DNA of 64,000 nt from Ceratorhiza oryzae-sativae (GCA_030998015.1 JARWMV010000077.1:1-64000), one strand, 5' to 3'. Shown: positions 49,996-59,199, numbered from the stretch's first letter. Numbers and translations are program-made. Notes: generated by a model not told the origin, from the letters alone.

Positions 49996-50217
49996 CCGCC
50001 GGCGTTAGAGGGAATCCTCAGATGAGGTAGCCTTGACCATGAGTCTCATGGTCCAGGCTACCTCCCATAAAGATTCCCTCGTAGAAAATGACGACCGTTC
50101 GTCATTTTCAGCCGGCGGCTAAATATCGATATTATGCCGCGCACTAGCAATCGCAAACGGTTGCGATTGCTCACGTTGGTTGGTGGGACAAGTCCCACCA
50201 GCAACTAACGCGCGCGG
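49996..50217 (+). mobile_element. family A element 47 (long form)
   Basis: Splits GIY-YIG gene 1 between AKSMLG and HTAEAISKM. Family spacing suggests about five nucleotides lost. Confidence 0.9.
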
Positions 50218-50299
50218 GCCTAGCATAGATTTAGCTTCCTGTTTGAAATTAAATAATTCTTCGAAAGGAAAGCTTTTAATAACCTCTGTTTCAATATCA

Positions 50300-50500
50300 C
50301 CCCCCGTGGTGGTGAGGACCGTCGCTCCGCTCGGGCCCATCCACCACCAAACCCTACCCCGCTAATCGATACCCCTGCCAAGACGTGCGCTAAAGCGCAG
50401 TTCTCTAGGCAGGGTGTAGATTTGCCTTCGCAAATCATCGATTAGTGGAGCCCTCCGCGCTTAGGCCGCCCTGCTGGCGATCAAAGAGCGCGGAGGGGGC
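50300..50500 (-). mobile_element. family D element plus GGTGGTG hairpin
   Basis: D copy at 50,357-50,497 (one base differs, CTGCTGGCG). It is preceded at about 50,300-50,350 by a CCCCGTGGTGGTGAGGACC hairpin also present at 19,790-19,853. Confidence 0.8.
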
Positions 50501-50506
50501 AGGCTT

Positions 50507-50651
50507 ACCCGTGCCGTGGGTTGTGCGCGAGGCGGCCCCTCTGGCCGCGAGGTATTGCGAGGTACCCTGGAACTTTCAGTTCCAGGGTACCTCGGAATCA
50601 GACGCCCGCGCACGCCAGGGCCGCAGCTGCGATCGTAGGCGGGCACGGGTC
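50507..50651 (-). mobile_element. family C variant
   Basis: Shares the GGTACCCTGGAACTT arm and outer ACCCGTGCC/GGGCACGGGT ends but has a different inner arm (CAGCTGCGATCGTAGGCG). Confidence 0.75.
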
Positions 50652-50680
50652 AGTTAAAACTACAGCGACTCTAGCTGAAA

Positions 50681-50769
50681 TTGTTGCACGTACGTGCAAC
50701 AACTTCACGCTTGTAGAGGAGACGTATGTGTGCGGCTTAAGCCGTACACAGACGGATCCGAAGCTTGAG
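50681..50769 (+). mobile_element. family B element inside GIY-YIG gene 1
   Basis: Lies directly after the codons ...VVYYYHEDPL of the endonuclease (read on the minus strand), between family A and family C copies. Confidence 0.8.
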
Positions 50770-50868
50770 TTAAAGGATCTTCGTGATAATAATAAACTAC
50801 AAAAATAAAATTATTTATACCATGTTTTTTCATACTTCGCTGTAATCTGGCATTTGTTGTGATACCCT

Positions 50869-51040
50869 CCGCCGGCGTTAGAGGGAATCCTAAAGATTCC
50901 CTCGTAGAAAATGACGACCGTTCGTCATTTTCAGCCGGCGGCTAAATATCGATATTATGCCGCGCACTAGCAATCGCAAACGGTTGCGATTGCTCACGTT
51001 GGTTGGTGGGACAAGTCCCACCAGCAACTAACGCGCGCGG
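50869..51040 (+). mobile_element. family A element 48 (short form)
   Basis: Splits GIY-YIG gene 1 between MYERFTD and GITTNARLQ. Confidence 0.9.
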
Positions 51041-51349
51041 GATCTGTGAATCTTTCATACATATCTTTGCTGGACCCTATGTATTGTTTTCCATCTTTAG
51101 TGTTGACTAAACCATAAACACCGCCAACTTTTTTAAGATCTGCACGAACATCTTTAGGATCATTTAAATCAGAATATACCTTTAAAGGCACTAATGCAGA
51201 GATTAAGCTAGATACCATATTATTTGGAAGGATAAAGTTAAGTATCTCTTCAAATTCAATTAACATAGTAAATATAACTGTAATTAAAAACACACAAAGT
51301 AAAATTGAAAATAGATATCCTCTAAGAGGAAATAAGAAATTAATCAAAC

Positions 51350-51557
51350 CCCCGCTTATCGGCTAAAATCTTAGGTGTAACCCAAGATTTCAGCCGATAC
51401 GCGTAGACCCGAGGGGTTTGGTTATCGAGGCCGCGTTCGCGGCGAGGTATTGCGAGGTACCCTGGAACTTTCAGTTCCAGGGTACCTCGGAATCAGACGC
51501 CGCGCGCACGCCAGGGCCGCCTTGGCTTAAGCCAGGGCGTTCGCAGGCGTGCTCGGG
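51350..51557 (-). mobile_element. family C element with TCAAA duplication
   Basis: TCAAA at 51,345-51,349 and 51,558-51,562, immediately upstream of the GIY-YIG gene 1 start. Confidence 0.87.
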
Positions 51558-51663
51558 TCAAATTTGATAACATTTTTATTGGTAGATATTGTAATAGTCT
51601 CTAAATCTAAATACGCCCCACCAGTTCAAATGGCAAAGGATTTATCTTGTCACAAGACTTGGC

Positions 51664-51835
51664 CCGCCGGCGTTAGAGGGAATCCTAAAGATTCCCTCGT
51701 AGAAAATGACGACCGTTCGTCATTTTCAGCCGGCGGCTAAATATCGATATTATGCCGCGCACTAGCAATCGCAAACGGTTGCGATTGCTCACGTTGGTTG
51801 GTGGGACAAGTCCCACCAGCAACTAACGCGCGCGG
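51664..51835 (+). mobile_element. family A element 49 (short form)
   Basis: In the nad1 intron upstream of GIY-YIG gene 1. Confidence 0.9.
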
Positions 51836-51839
51836 ATTT

Positions 51840-52170
51840 CTTCATAGTTGCAGCGCGTTACGCGGCTGCCCAGACCCCGAGGCTAACAATCGTAGCCAAG
51901 AGAGGGGGAGTGGGACCCTGTAAATTCCATTTTGCATATAAAATTAAATTTTCAACTAGAATCTCTTTTAAAAAATTTTGCAACTAGTTCAAATTTCAGC
52001 ACTGATCTAGTTGCCGAACGGGGGCAAACCTTCATAGGCCCATTCGAGAAGCTATGTGATCTGGGGTTTAGAGTTATAGACTTGCTAGTTAGCCTTTAAA
52101 TTTAATTTATTCTATTTACCTAGATTAAAAAGGAATATATCTTAATGGAAAACTAAACATTAAACTAAAA
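51840..52170 (-). other. probable group I intron core part, nad1 intron 3
   Basis: The minus strand has AACTCTAAACCCCAGATCAC, CGGCAACTAGATCAGTGC and paired stretches (GAACTAGTTGCAAAA / TTTTGCAACTAG). A single H unit lies at 51,849-51,870. No ORF. Confidence 0.45.
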
Positions 52171-52311
52171 CCCTCCGCGCTCTTTGATCGCCCGCAGGGC
52201 GGCCTAAGCGCGGAGGGCTCCAATAATCGATGATTTGCGAAGGCAAATCTACACCCTGCCTAGAGAACTGCGCTTTAGCGCACGTCTTGGCAGGGGTATC
52301 GATTAGCGGGG
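52171..52311 (+). mobile_element. family D element in nad1 intron 3
   Basis: Full-length copy, TCCAATAATCG variant. Confidence 0.85.
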
Positions 52312-52559
52312 TATAGTTTAAGAATTCCATTGACCACGTCTATTCTCTGAGGATACCAAACTTGCCCCAAGCGGGAACCCTGTCGTCAGCTCATAAAATG
52401 CTAGTGCCCCCCAAACATGTGCAGCGGACCCAATCCCAGGTGGGAGGGTCCGCTGCATTGTTTGAGGGGCATCCGCCCCCCAATAAGGTTACCCCCCCAA
52501 ACAATGCAGCATAGCTGCATCAGTTTGGGGGGTCAATGGCGACATTGCAATTATTGGGG

Positions 52560-52723
52560 GTCTACAGGGAACTAGCGGGAAGTTTAGTGTTTCCTGCTGA
52601 TTGTTCTACTAAACATACAGAAAGAACGGCTATGTGTTCAACCGGTAGAATTTTCCAGCATATAGCGGTCTTTAAGGAGACCGAATCCTTAGAGCCAAAT
52701 TGTGGTTATACTCTTAGTAATGC
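52560..52723 (-). other. 5' part of group I intron 3 of nad1
   Basis: Starts after GAG GCT with GCATTACTAAGAG and has GCTATATGCTGGAAAATTC and AACAATCAGCAGGAAAC, matching the P-segment signature of group I introns. A family G composite (52,400-52,565) interrupts what follows. Confidence 0.65.
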
Positions 52724-53083
52724 AGCCTCCTGAAGATCAAATGGAGTTCTTGATGTTTCTGCCAATACTGATATGAAATAGAATAAAAATATTGTTAGTA
52801 GGGGTATAACACTCCAAACAGCTTGTTGGCTCTCAATGATTTTTGTAATGTTGAACGAACCTGTGATTAAAATTACAATTACTACCGCTGAACTAAGTAC
52901 TAACTCGTAACTTATCATAGCCGCAGTTGATCTTAAAGAACCTAAAAAGGCGTATTTAGAATTAGCAGACCATCCCGCAAATAATACTCCATAGATTCCT
53001 AGAGAGGATAGAGCTAATGTATACAAGATTCCTAAAGAGAAATCGAAGAGTACTAAACCATCTCCGAAAGGAATTACTGCCCA
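52724..53083 (-). CDS. nad1: NADH dehydrogenase subunit 1, exon 3
   Basis: 120 codons: WAVIPFGDGLVLFDFSLGIL, GWSANSKYAFLGSLRSTAAM, SYELVLSSAVVIVILITGSF and ending AETSRTPFDLQEA. It begins TGG GCA GTA after intron 2 and ends GAG GCT before a group I intron start. With exons 1, 2 and 4 it gives 329 residues, the normal nad1 length. Confidence 0.95.
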
Positions 53084-53123
53084 CAAAACTATGCAAAATA
53101 TGCCCTTTGAACATTAAAGACCC

Positions 53124-53345
53124 CCGCCGGCGTTAGAGGGAATCCTCAGATGAGGTAGCCTTGACCATGAGTCTCATGGTCCAGGCTACCTCCCATAAAG
53201 ATTCCCTCGTAGAAAATGACGACCGTTCGTCATTTTCAGCCGGCGGCTAAATATCGATATTATGCCGCGCACTAGCAATCGCAAACGGTTGCGATTGCTC
53301 ACGTTGGTTGGTGGGACAAGTCCCACCAGCAACTAACGCGCGCGG
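53124..53345 (+). mobile_element. family A element 50 (long form)
   Basis: Between the nad1 intron 2 endonuclease and nad1 exon 3, where it truncates the endonuclease C-terminus. Confidence 0.9.
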
Positions 53346-53974
53346 GCATTGAGGGTATGATGTGGGGTTTAACTAAGTTAATTAAAGAGGGCATTGAGGA
53401 TTTGTTAATTCGGATTCGATAAGAGATATTTCCGCCTTTTGTAATTCCATGGTTAATCAATCCACAAGATAATCCAAATTTAGAATTAAAAATATCAATT
53501 AAGCGTAGCCCGTAGGGCCCAAAACCACCGTGAAGGTGTTTTTTGGAAACATCTTCTTTTGAGTAAGAATCTGTACAAATGACTAAATGGCCTTTTGTTA
53601 TGTTAAACGAAGCATCATCCATAATAAGAAAAGCTAAACCAACGGGTGTTAGTTTTTCATGGGCATTTAAGGGTACAATTTTTATGTTATTTTGTAAATC
53701 TTTAACATAAAAGTCGTCAATTACCCAGTTAAACATAGGATATTTTAAGGTAGAAAACCGTATATCTGTATGAATTTTCCCAGTAAGTTCGTTTTGTTTT
53801 CTGGTAACTTCTTTGGGGGCTGTTCTAACAAAGGGTTTAAAAATAGAATATAAATGAAAAATTAATTCTTGGTTTACATTAGACATATAAAACCGCAATC
53901 TTGTGTTACCATTTAATTGAGATTTTTCTGCTGTAGCATCTCCCAGCATTGTTCCAAATATTACTTCTTTTTGA

Positions 53975-54168
53975 CCCGTGCACGCCTGCGAACGCCCTGG
54001 CTTAAGCCAAGCAAGCTTGGCTCATATTGACCTTAAGGTCAATAATCAAGCCAAGGCGGCCCTGGCGTGCGCGCGGCTCGCCGCGAACGCGGCCTCGATA
54101 ACCAAACCCCTCGGGTCAACAGCATGTATTTATATATAAATACAATGCTGGATGACCCTAAGCGGGGG
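53975..54168 (+). mobile_element. family C element with TTTGA duplication
   Basis: TTTGA at 53,970-53,974 and 54,169-54,173. Collapsing one gives DLTEYQKEVIFGT in frame. Lacks the GGTACC arm. Confidence 0.9.
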
Positions 54169-54265
54169 TTTGATATTCGGTCAGATCTGGGGCGTCCGGA
54201 GTTCTAGGCCCCTTTATACGGCTATTTTTTACGTCCGTAGAATCAGTAGAATATTTTCTTAGACT

Positions 54266-54487
54266 CCGCCGGCGTTAGAGGGAATCCTCAGATGAGGTAG
54301 CCTTGACCATGAGTCTCATGGTCCAGGCTACCTCCCATAAAGATTCCCTCGTAGAAAATGACGACCGTTCGTCATTTTCAGCCGGCGGCTAAATATCGAT
54401 ATTATGCCGCGCACTAGCAATCGCAAACGGTTGCGATTGCTCACGTTGGTTGGTGGGACAAGTCCCACCAGCAACTAACGCGCGCGG
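54266..54487 (+). mobile_element. family A element 51 (long form)
   Basis: Splits the nad1 intron 2 endonuclease between LIKFYCYM and SLRKYSTDS. Confidence 0.9.
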
Positions 54488-54719
54488 AGGCATATAGCAG
54501 TAAAATTTTATTAAAGTAGTTAACACAAAAAATTTGAATTTAGCATAAGCATCTTTAACATATGCGTTAAATATAAATAACCAATTTTTAATTTTATTAA
54601 CGAATTCAACTATATTTGCTAAAATATTTTGCATTAGTTTGGACTATGTCTTTTTTCTCAATAGATTAATGAAAAGGCGTAAAGCATTGGAATTAATGCA
54701 CTTTTCTGTCTATTTTACA

Positions 54720-55038
54720 AAATTTTCACGTATAGTCTCTGAGGCTTTGATTTTTGTCATTAAAGCCTGCTAGTCGAAAGTTAATATCACAAATAAGAAA
54801 TTTTCTTGCTGTTTGTAGACAACAAGGGATAATAATACCTCAGAATTTATAGCCTAACATGCCATTTCACCTACAATGGAATGGCCAGCTACCCAGAGGT
54901 TTTTGACAATTGACCCCCCAAACAATGCAGCTACGCTGCATTGTTTGGGGGGGCAATTGCCCCCCAACATGCTGTAAGGCATTGGGGGTCAATTGTTCTA
55001 GCATATAGTGAAATTTTAATTAAGCCAGGTTATTTTAG
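54720..55038 (-). other. group I intron core, nad1 intron 2
   Basis: From the exon 2 end: CACTATATGCTAGAAC (P-like, split by family G), GGGTAGCTGGCCATTCC, TTTCGACTAGCAGGC (R-like) and CAGAGACTATACGTG (S-like). The LAGLIDADG gene follows downstream in the same intron. Confidence 0.75.
54913..54989 (-). mobile_element. family G element with CAATTG duplication, in group I intron
   Basis: CAATTG at 54,907-54,912 and 54,990-54,995, inside the 5' part of nad1 intron 2. Confidence 0.85.
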
Positions 55039-55143
55039 ACCTAATAGACTAAAGATTAAAGTAGCAACAGGTGCTAAATAAAAAAGTACTTTATTTGCTT
55101 GTGCTGGTATAATTGTTTCTTTAAGCACTAATTTAGCCGCATC
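55039..55143 (-). CDS. nad1: NADH dehydrogenase subunit 1, exon 2
   Basis: 35 codons from GAT GCG GCT to TTA GGT: DAAKLVLKETIIPAQANKVL then APVATLIFSLLG. It joins in phase 0 to exon 1 (QPFA-DAAKL) and exon 3 (SLLG-WAVIPF). Too short for ORF detection, but an exact filler of the nad1 gap. Confidence 0.93.
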
Positions 55144-55349
55144 TGCGACTTTTCTTGGGGAAAGGGGATTGATTTTAATGGTTTTTATATTGTGAATTGA
55201 GCATGACTGTAATAATAATATCCTTTGAATGGTTTTTTCGTATCTAGATTTCTGCCAAGTGTTCTTGCAGAAATGTGCGTTACCTTTGCAGCCATTCGGA
55301 TACTTCGAAAAGGGCCCCCACTCACAAGTGTAAAATTAGTTGCATCATA

Positions 55350-55512
55350 CCCCCGCTTATCGGCTGAAATCTTAGGTGTAACCCAAGATTTCAGCCGATA
55401 AGCGGAGGGTCAACGACCCGTGGGTATGGTTATCGAGGCCGCGTTCGCGGCGAGCCGCGCGCACGCCAGGGCCGCCTTGGCTTAAGCCAAGGCGTTCGCA
55501 GGCGTGCACGGG
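55350..55512 (-). mobile_element. family C/C2 element with TCATA duplication
   Basis: TCATA at 55,345-55,349 and 55,513-55,517. Collapsing one joins KIYVYD to ATNFTLVSGG in frame. Confidence 0.9.
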
Positions 55513-56003
55513 TCATATACATAAATTTTAGTTCCAGCTTTTTCAGCTGCTCCCCAATGATTGCAATGCGCGCCACAAGACTTGTGGCGCTCATTGCATA
55601 AGGTAATGGCCCCCCCCCAATACGTTTGTGACGCATTGGGAGGCCATTGCCTTATTGGGGGTCACCTGCAATATCTAAAGCTCGGATTCCGGGACCTTTA
55701 CCATAAAATGGATTATTTATTCCCAGTTTTGAAATACTTTTTCGAACTCGAGTGGCTTCAGAATCTTTTCGACCCTGTAAGCTAGAACTAATCTTTGCTC
55801 GAGTTAATGCCGATAAAATACCTGGAACTCGTGGATCCGATGATGCAATCATTAAAATATTAAGGAGCGGTTTGAAGTTAGATAAATACCAATTTTCTCG
55901 GTCATTTAGCTGTTCTCGGGTACAAGTTTCTACTACTGACCCCCAAACATGTGCAGCTACGCTGCATTGTTTGGTGGGCAGCAACCCCCCGATATTGTAA
56001 TGC

Positions 56004-56175
56004 CCGCCGGCGTTAGAGGGAATCCTAAAGATTCCCTCGTAGAAAATGACGACCGTTCGTCATTTTCAGCCGGCGGCTAAATATCGATATTATGCCGCGC
56101 ACTAGCAATCGCAAACGGTTGCGATTGCTCACGTTGGTTGGTGGGACAAGTCCCACCAGCAACTAACGCGCGCGG
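56004..56175 (+). mobile_element. family A element 52 (short form, nested in G)
   Basis: Inside a family G copy that splits GIY-YIG gene 2. Same nested composite as element 39. Confidence 0.9.
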
Positions 56176-56266
56176 CAATGTCGGGGGTCTACAGTGATTG
56201 AAAATAAAGACCAACCAAATACTTTAAGAAATATACCCAAGAAGTTGTTTTGTTTGGGTCCATTGT

Positions 56267-56541
56267 GGGCAGCCGCATAGCGCGCTGCTGGGCAGCCGCA
56301 TAGCGCGCTGCTGGGCAGCCGCATAGCGCGCTGCTGGGCAGCCGCATAGCGCGCTGCTGGGCAGCCGCATAGCGCGCTGCTGGGCAGCCGCATAGCGCGC
56401 TGCTGGGCAGCCGCATAGCGCGCTGCTGGGCAGCCGCATAGCGCGCTGCTGGGCAGCCGCATAGCGCGCTGCTGGGCAGCCGCATAGCGCGCTGCTGGGC
56501 AGCCGCATAGCGCGCTGCTGGGCAGCCGCATAGCGCGCTGC
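56267..56541. repeat. 23-bp tandem repeat, 12 copies (H unit)
   Basis: The unit core is GCAGCCGCATAGCGCGCTGC plus TGG, a near-palindrome with GCAGC/GCTGC ends. Twelve copies span 275 bp, the last one base short. There is no stop codon in any minus-strand frame because 23 is not a multiple of three and all frames cycle. Single or double units occur at 18,980, 36,536, 37,519, 45,926 (two) and 51,849. It lies inside GIY-YIG gene 2. Confidence 0.95.
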
Positions 56542-56671
56542 AAAAATGATATTTGAATCGGGCCCCTAAATCAACACTAGAACCATAGTAGCTAAATAAC
56601 CGGAATGGTAGAAACGTGATTTTGTAAATACCGCTAACTCCATTCCAGGCTTTTCGGAAAGAAAGAATATT

Positions 56672-56881
56672 ACCCGTGCACGCCTGCGAACGCCTTGGCT
56701 TGCCAAGGCGGCCCTGGCGTGCGCGCGGCTCGCCGCGAACGCGGCCTCGTTAACAATGCCCACGGGTCGTTGACCCTCCGCTTTATTACCCCTGCCAAGA
56801 CGTGCGCTAAAGCGCAGTTCTCTAGGCAGGGCGGCTGAAATCTTGGGTTACACCTAAGATTTTAGCCGATAGAGCGGGGGC
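56672..56881 (+). mobile_element. family C2 element joined to family A 53
   Basis: Full C2 with TGCCTAGAG arm, recurrent C2-A junction at 56,881. Confidence 0.8.
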
Positions 56882-57103
56882 CCGCGCGCGTTAGTTGCTG
56901 GTGGGACTTGTCCCACCAACCAACGTGAGCAATCGCAACCGTTTGCGATTGCTAGTGCGCGGCATAATATCGATATTTAGCCGCCGGCTGAAAATGACGA
57001 ACGGTCGTCATTTTCTACGAGGGAATCTTTATGGGAGGTAGCCTGGACCATGAGACTCATGGTCAAGGCTACCTCATCTGAGGATTCCCTCTAACGCCGG
57101 CGG
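56882..57103 (-). mobile_element. family A element 53 (long form)
   Basis: Joined to a C2 element. The pair splits GIY-YIG gene 2 before its GIY motif. Confidence 0.9.
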
Positions 57104-57262
57104 AGGTACATCTTGACAATGATCAAGGGCTATATGTTTTTTAAATCGCTCAATCTTAGGCCAAGACATATATCGAATTATCTGGCGATATATAAATCCT
57201 GGTTCCTTACAAACAAGGAGATTGAAAGCAAGATAAGTATTTTCAATAGAATCTAAATGCAC

Positions 57263-57600
57263 AATTGTGTAAATAATAAAATTTAATAATAAAATTAATG
57301 CGACTTTCCCTTAAGAAATAGATCATATCAATAATATTAGTTATACCCAACTTACCGGGTTCTTTGTTATTTAAGCAGCTGGAAGCTAGATAACTTATTT
57401 CAGTAGTATTACAATACACAAGGCACTAGATTTTAGGGATCACTTTAAAGTTCCCTCGCTAATCCGCCCCGCCAATCGGTTTTGACCAACCGCTTGCTCA
57501 ATTTGTGAAATTAGTCCATTTCAATTTTCCCTAACCCTATCCGTAGGGCGTGACATCCTAAAAATGTACGCTGGAGGGGAGGGGAAAAAATTTAATATAA
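57263..57600 (-). other. probable intron sequence, no ORF
   Basis: AT-rich with GATATGATCTATTTCTTAAG, which is also found at 59,035 and 63,818 (ATGATCTATTTCTTGAGG), and an ACCCTATCCGTAGGGCG hairpin. Likely part of nad1 intron 1. Confidence 0.4.
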
Positions 57601-57895
57601 CTACAGCCCAATTTTGTGTAACATCATAACAGGCATAAGGTTTTTTAGTAAACTTTGCATTTTAGGTAAGCTTCGTTTGGGTATTTTGATTCTATAACTA
57701 TCTCTTTCTTTGTAAACATAACTCTCTAAATTCCAGTTGGCATTTAAAGTATTAGATAATAGAGTTACTTCTTCGTAACTAAATGAGTCAGTACAAAGAA
57801 TAACCAATGACCCCCCAAACTGATGCAGCTATGCTGCATTGTTTGGGGGGGTAATGGCTCGGAGGCCATTGAGTGTGTTTTTTGACCCGTGCACG

Positions 57896-58079
57896 CCTGC
57901 GAACGCCCTGGCTTAAGCCAAGCAAGCTTGGCTCATATTGACCTTAAGGTCAATAATCAAGCCAAGGCGGCCCTGGCGTGCGCGCGGCTCGCCGCGAACG
58001 CGGCCTCGATAACCAAACCCCTCGGGTCAACAGCATGTATTTATATATAAATACAATGCTGGATGACCCTAAGCGGGGG
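57896..58079 (+). mobile_element. family C element with TTTGA duplication
   Basis: TTTGA at 57,891-57,895 and 58,080-58,084, right after the EDGSF motif. Confidence 0.88.
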
Positions 58080-58335
58080 TTTGAAAAGATCCATCTTCAG
58101 CAATTAAGTGAGCCAAACCTCTAGGTGTTAGCAGATTTGCAATATTTAATGGTATTACTTTTTTACCCTCATGGTAAAATAGGTTATATAAATAATTAAA
58201 ACAAGGCAAGGAATAGGTAGTAAATACAATTCGAGTATAAACTTTACCGGTTCTGGTATCCGGTTGTCTATCATAGATTTTGGGGGTTGAACTACAATAG
58301 CTTTCAAATAATTCAAATAAATAGAATAAATAGTC

Positions 58336-58507
58336 CCGCGCGCGTTAGTTGCTGGTGGGACTTGTCCCACCAACCAACGTGAGCAATCGCAACCGTTTGC
58401 GATTGCTAGTGCGCGGCATAATATCGATATTTAGCCGCCGGCTGAAAATGACGAACGGTCGTCATTTTCTACGAGGGAATCTTTAGGATTCCCTCTAACG
58501 CCGGCGG
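58336..58507 (-). mobile_element. family A element 54 (short form)
   Basis: Splits the nad1 intron 1 LAGLIDADG gene between FEQGVS and DYLFYLF. Confidence 0.9.
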
Positions 58508-58824
58508 GACTTACTCCTTGTTCGAAATATAAAGTTACATTTCCCGTTTGATAACGGTCTCGACAGTGTAAATCACCCAAAAGGCAGCCAACTAGAATTT
58601 CTTTCAAATTTTCTGCCAGTTCAAAACTATTTCTTTCCGCTTGACTCAATCGCCGTTTTGGTTTTTGTGCAGAGTTTTCTTCGGGTTTTGTAGGCACTAC
58701 AAAAGACAGCACTAACAATGGACTACAATTAATGTCACCCAATCCTGCAATTACAGAGTAAAAAAAATTGTTGAGATGTTCACAAAAGTAAGCTGATTCA
58801 ATTTCAAAAGAGCAAATATTTATT

Positions 58825-58988
58825 ACCCGTGCACGCCTGCGAACGCCTTGGCTTGCCAAGGCGGCCCTGGCGTGCGCGCGGCTCGCCGCGAACGCGGCCT
58901 CGTTAACAATGCCCACGGGTCGTTGACCCTCCGCTTTAGCGGCTGAAATCTTGGGTTACACCTAAGATTTTAGCCGATAGAGCGGGGG
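58825..58988 (+). mobile_element. family C2 element at the N-terminus of the intron 1 endonuclease
   Basis: Short C2. Its mirror begins at 63,881 and is cut by the window end. Confidence 0.78.
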
Positions 58989-59199
58989 CATTATATTAAG
59001 AACAATAAATAAAAAGGCGGCAGCGGCATTCCTCAAGAAATAGATCATATCATCATACTATAATATGCCAGGCTTGGTAACGCATTGGGAGGCCAGTAGA
59101 CCCTGCCGGCGGCAAGAATTTATTAAGGGAAACCCGACCGGAAACTAGGGTCCCCACCATACTTGAAAGTATGCAGAACGTGTGATCGTTGAAGGGAGT

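Larger units (their letters stand above)
49158..51347 (-). pseudogene. GIY-YIG homing endonuclease 1 in nad1 intron 3, shattered
   Basis: The frame can be followed through about nine insertions. The start is MINFLFPLRGYLFSILLCVF (hydrophobic leader), then VGGVYGLVNTKDGKQYIGSS (GIY...YIG motif) and MYERFTD. It continues past family A 48 with GITTNARLQRSMKKHGINNF and VVYYYHEDPL; past families B, C and D with EVIKSFPFEELFNFKQEAKS; past family A 47 with HTAEAISKMKARFVDKTNHP then MFGKN; and past family C with HTLESIKLIR. After family F come KPGELNPMFTHTSETRNKIS and GIYDMENNLIKTF. After a last family C, NQIELAAEFGVNKTTVSRKV forms a NUMOD helix-turn-helix. Family order matches intact intron GIY-YIG proteins. 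Confidence 0.8.
53346..54634 (-). pseudogene. LAGLIDADG endonuclease in nad1 intron 2
   Basis: Starts MQNILANIVEFVNKIKNWLF with a charged/hydrophobic leader, then family A 51, SLRKYSTDSTDVKNSRIKGP, TPDAPDLTEYQ, family C, EVIFGTMLGDATAEKSQ (first motif), RLRFYMSNVNQELIFHLYSI, KLTPVGLAFLIMDDASFN (second motif), and LVICTDSYSKEDV. A 36-45 bp GTAGGGC/GGTGGTTTTGGGCCC-type insert (about 53,508-53,552) adds SKKHLHGGFGPYGL in frame. It continues with FNSKFGLSCGLIN and PSLINLVKPHIIPS until family A 50. A different LAGLIDADG branch from genes 1-9. Confidence 0.78.
55195..57262 (-). pseudogene. GIY-YIG homing endonuclease 2 in nad1 intron 1
   Basis: The minus strand reads MHLDSIENTYLAFNLLVCKE, IRYMSWPKIERFKKHIALDH, family A 53 plus C2, SFRKAWNGVSGIYKITFLPF, YYGSSVDLGARFKYHF (GIY...Y-G motif, with Y for the usual I), the 12-copy H array, NGPKQNNFLGIFLKVFGWSL, a G element with A 52 nested in it, and REQLNDRENWYLSNFKPLLN. 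Then come PRVPGILSALTRAKISSSLQ, LGINNPFYGKG, a family G block, TKIYVYD, family C, and PFRSIRMAAKVTHISARTLG then KPFKGYYYYS (NUMOD tail) ending TAA at 55,195, 51 bases before exon 2. Every insertion is localisable, but the gene is not translatable as it stands. Confidence 0.8.
57601..58822 (-). pseudogene. LAGLIDADG endonuclease in nad1 intron 1
   Basis: The minus strand reads CSFEIESAYFCEHLNNFFYS, SPLLVLSFVVPTKPEENSAQ, RRLSQAERNSFELAENLKEI, LVGCLLGDLHCRDR (first motif), LYFEQGVS, family A 54, DYLFYLFELFESYCSSTPK, YSLPCFNYLYNLFYHEGKKV, LLTPRGLAHLIAEDGSF (second motif), family C, family G, VILCTDSFSYEEVTLLSNTL and finally LMPVMMLHKIGL plus TAA. The same branch as genes 1-9. Three insertions. 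Confidence 0.78.

Noticed and set aside
53508..53552. SKKHLHGGFGPYGL as a genuine loop of the nad1 intron 2 endonuclease
   Set aside because: The DNA is a GGGCCC/AAACCACC hairpin also found at 21,506-21,540, so it is an in-frame insertion and not part of the family.
56267..56541. CRISPR array
   Set aside because: The 23-bp units are directly abutting with no spacers, and the setting is mitochondrial.
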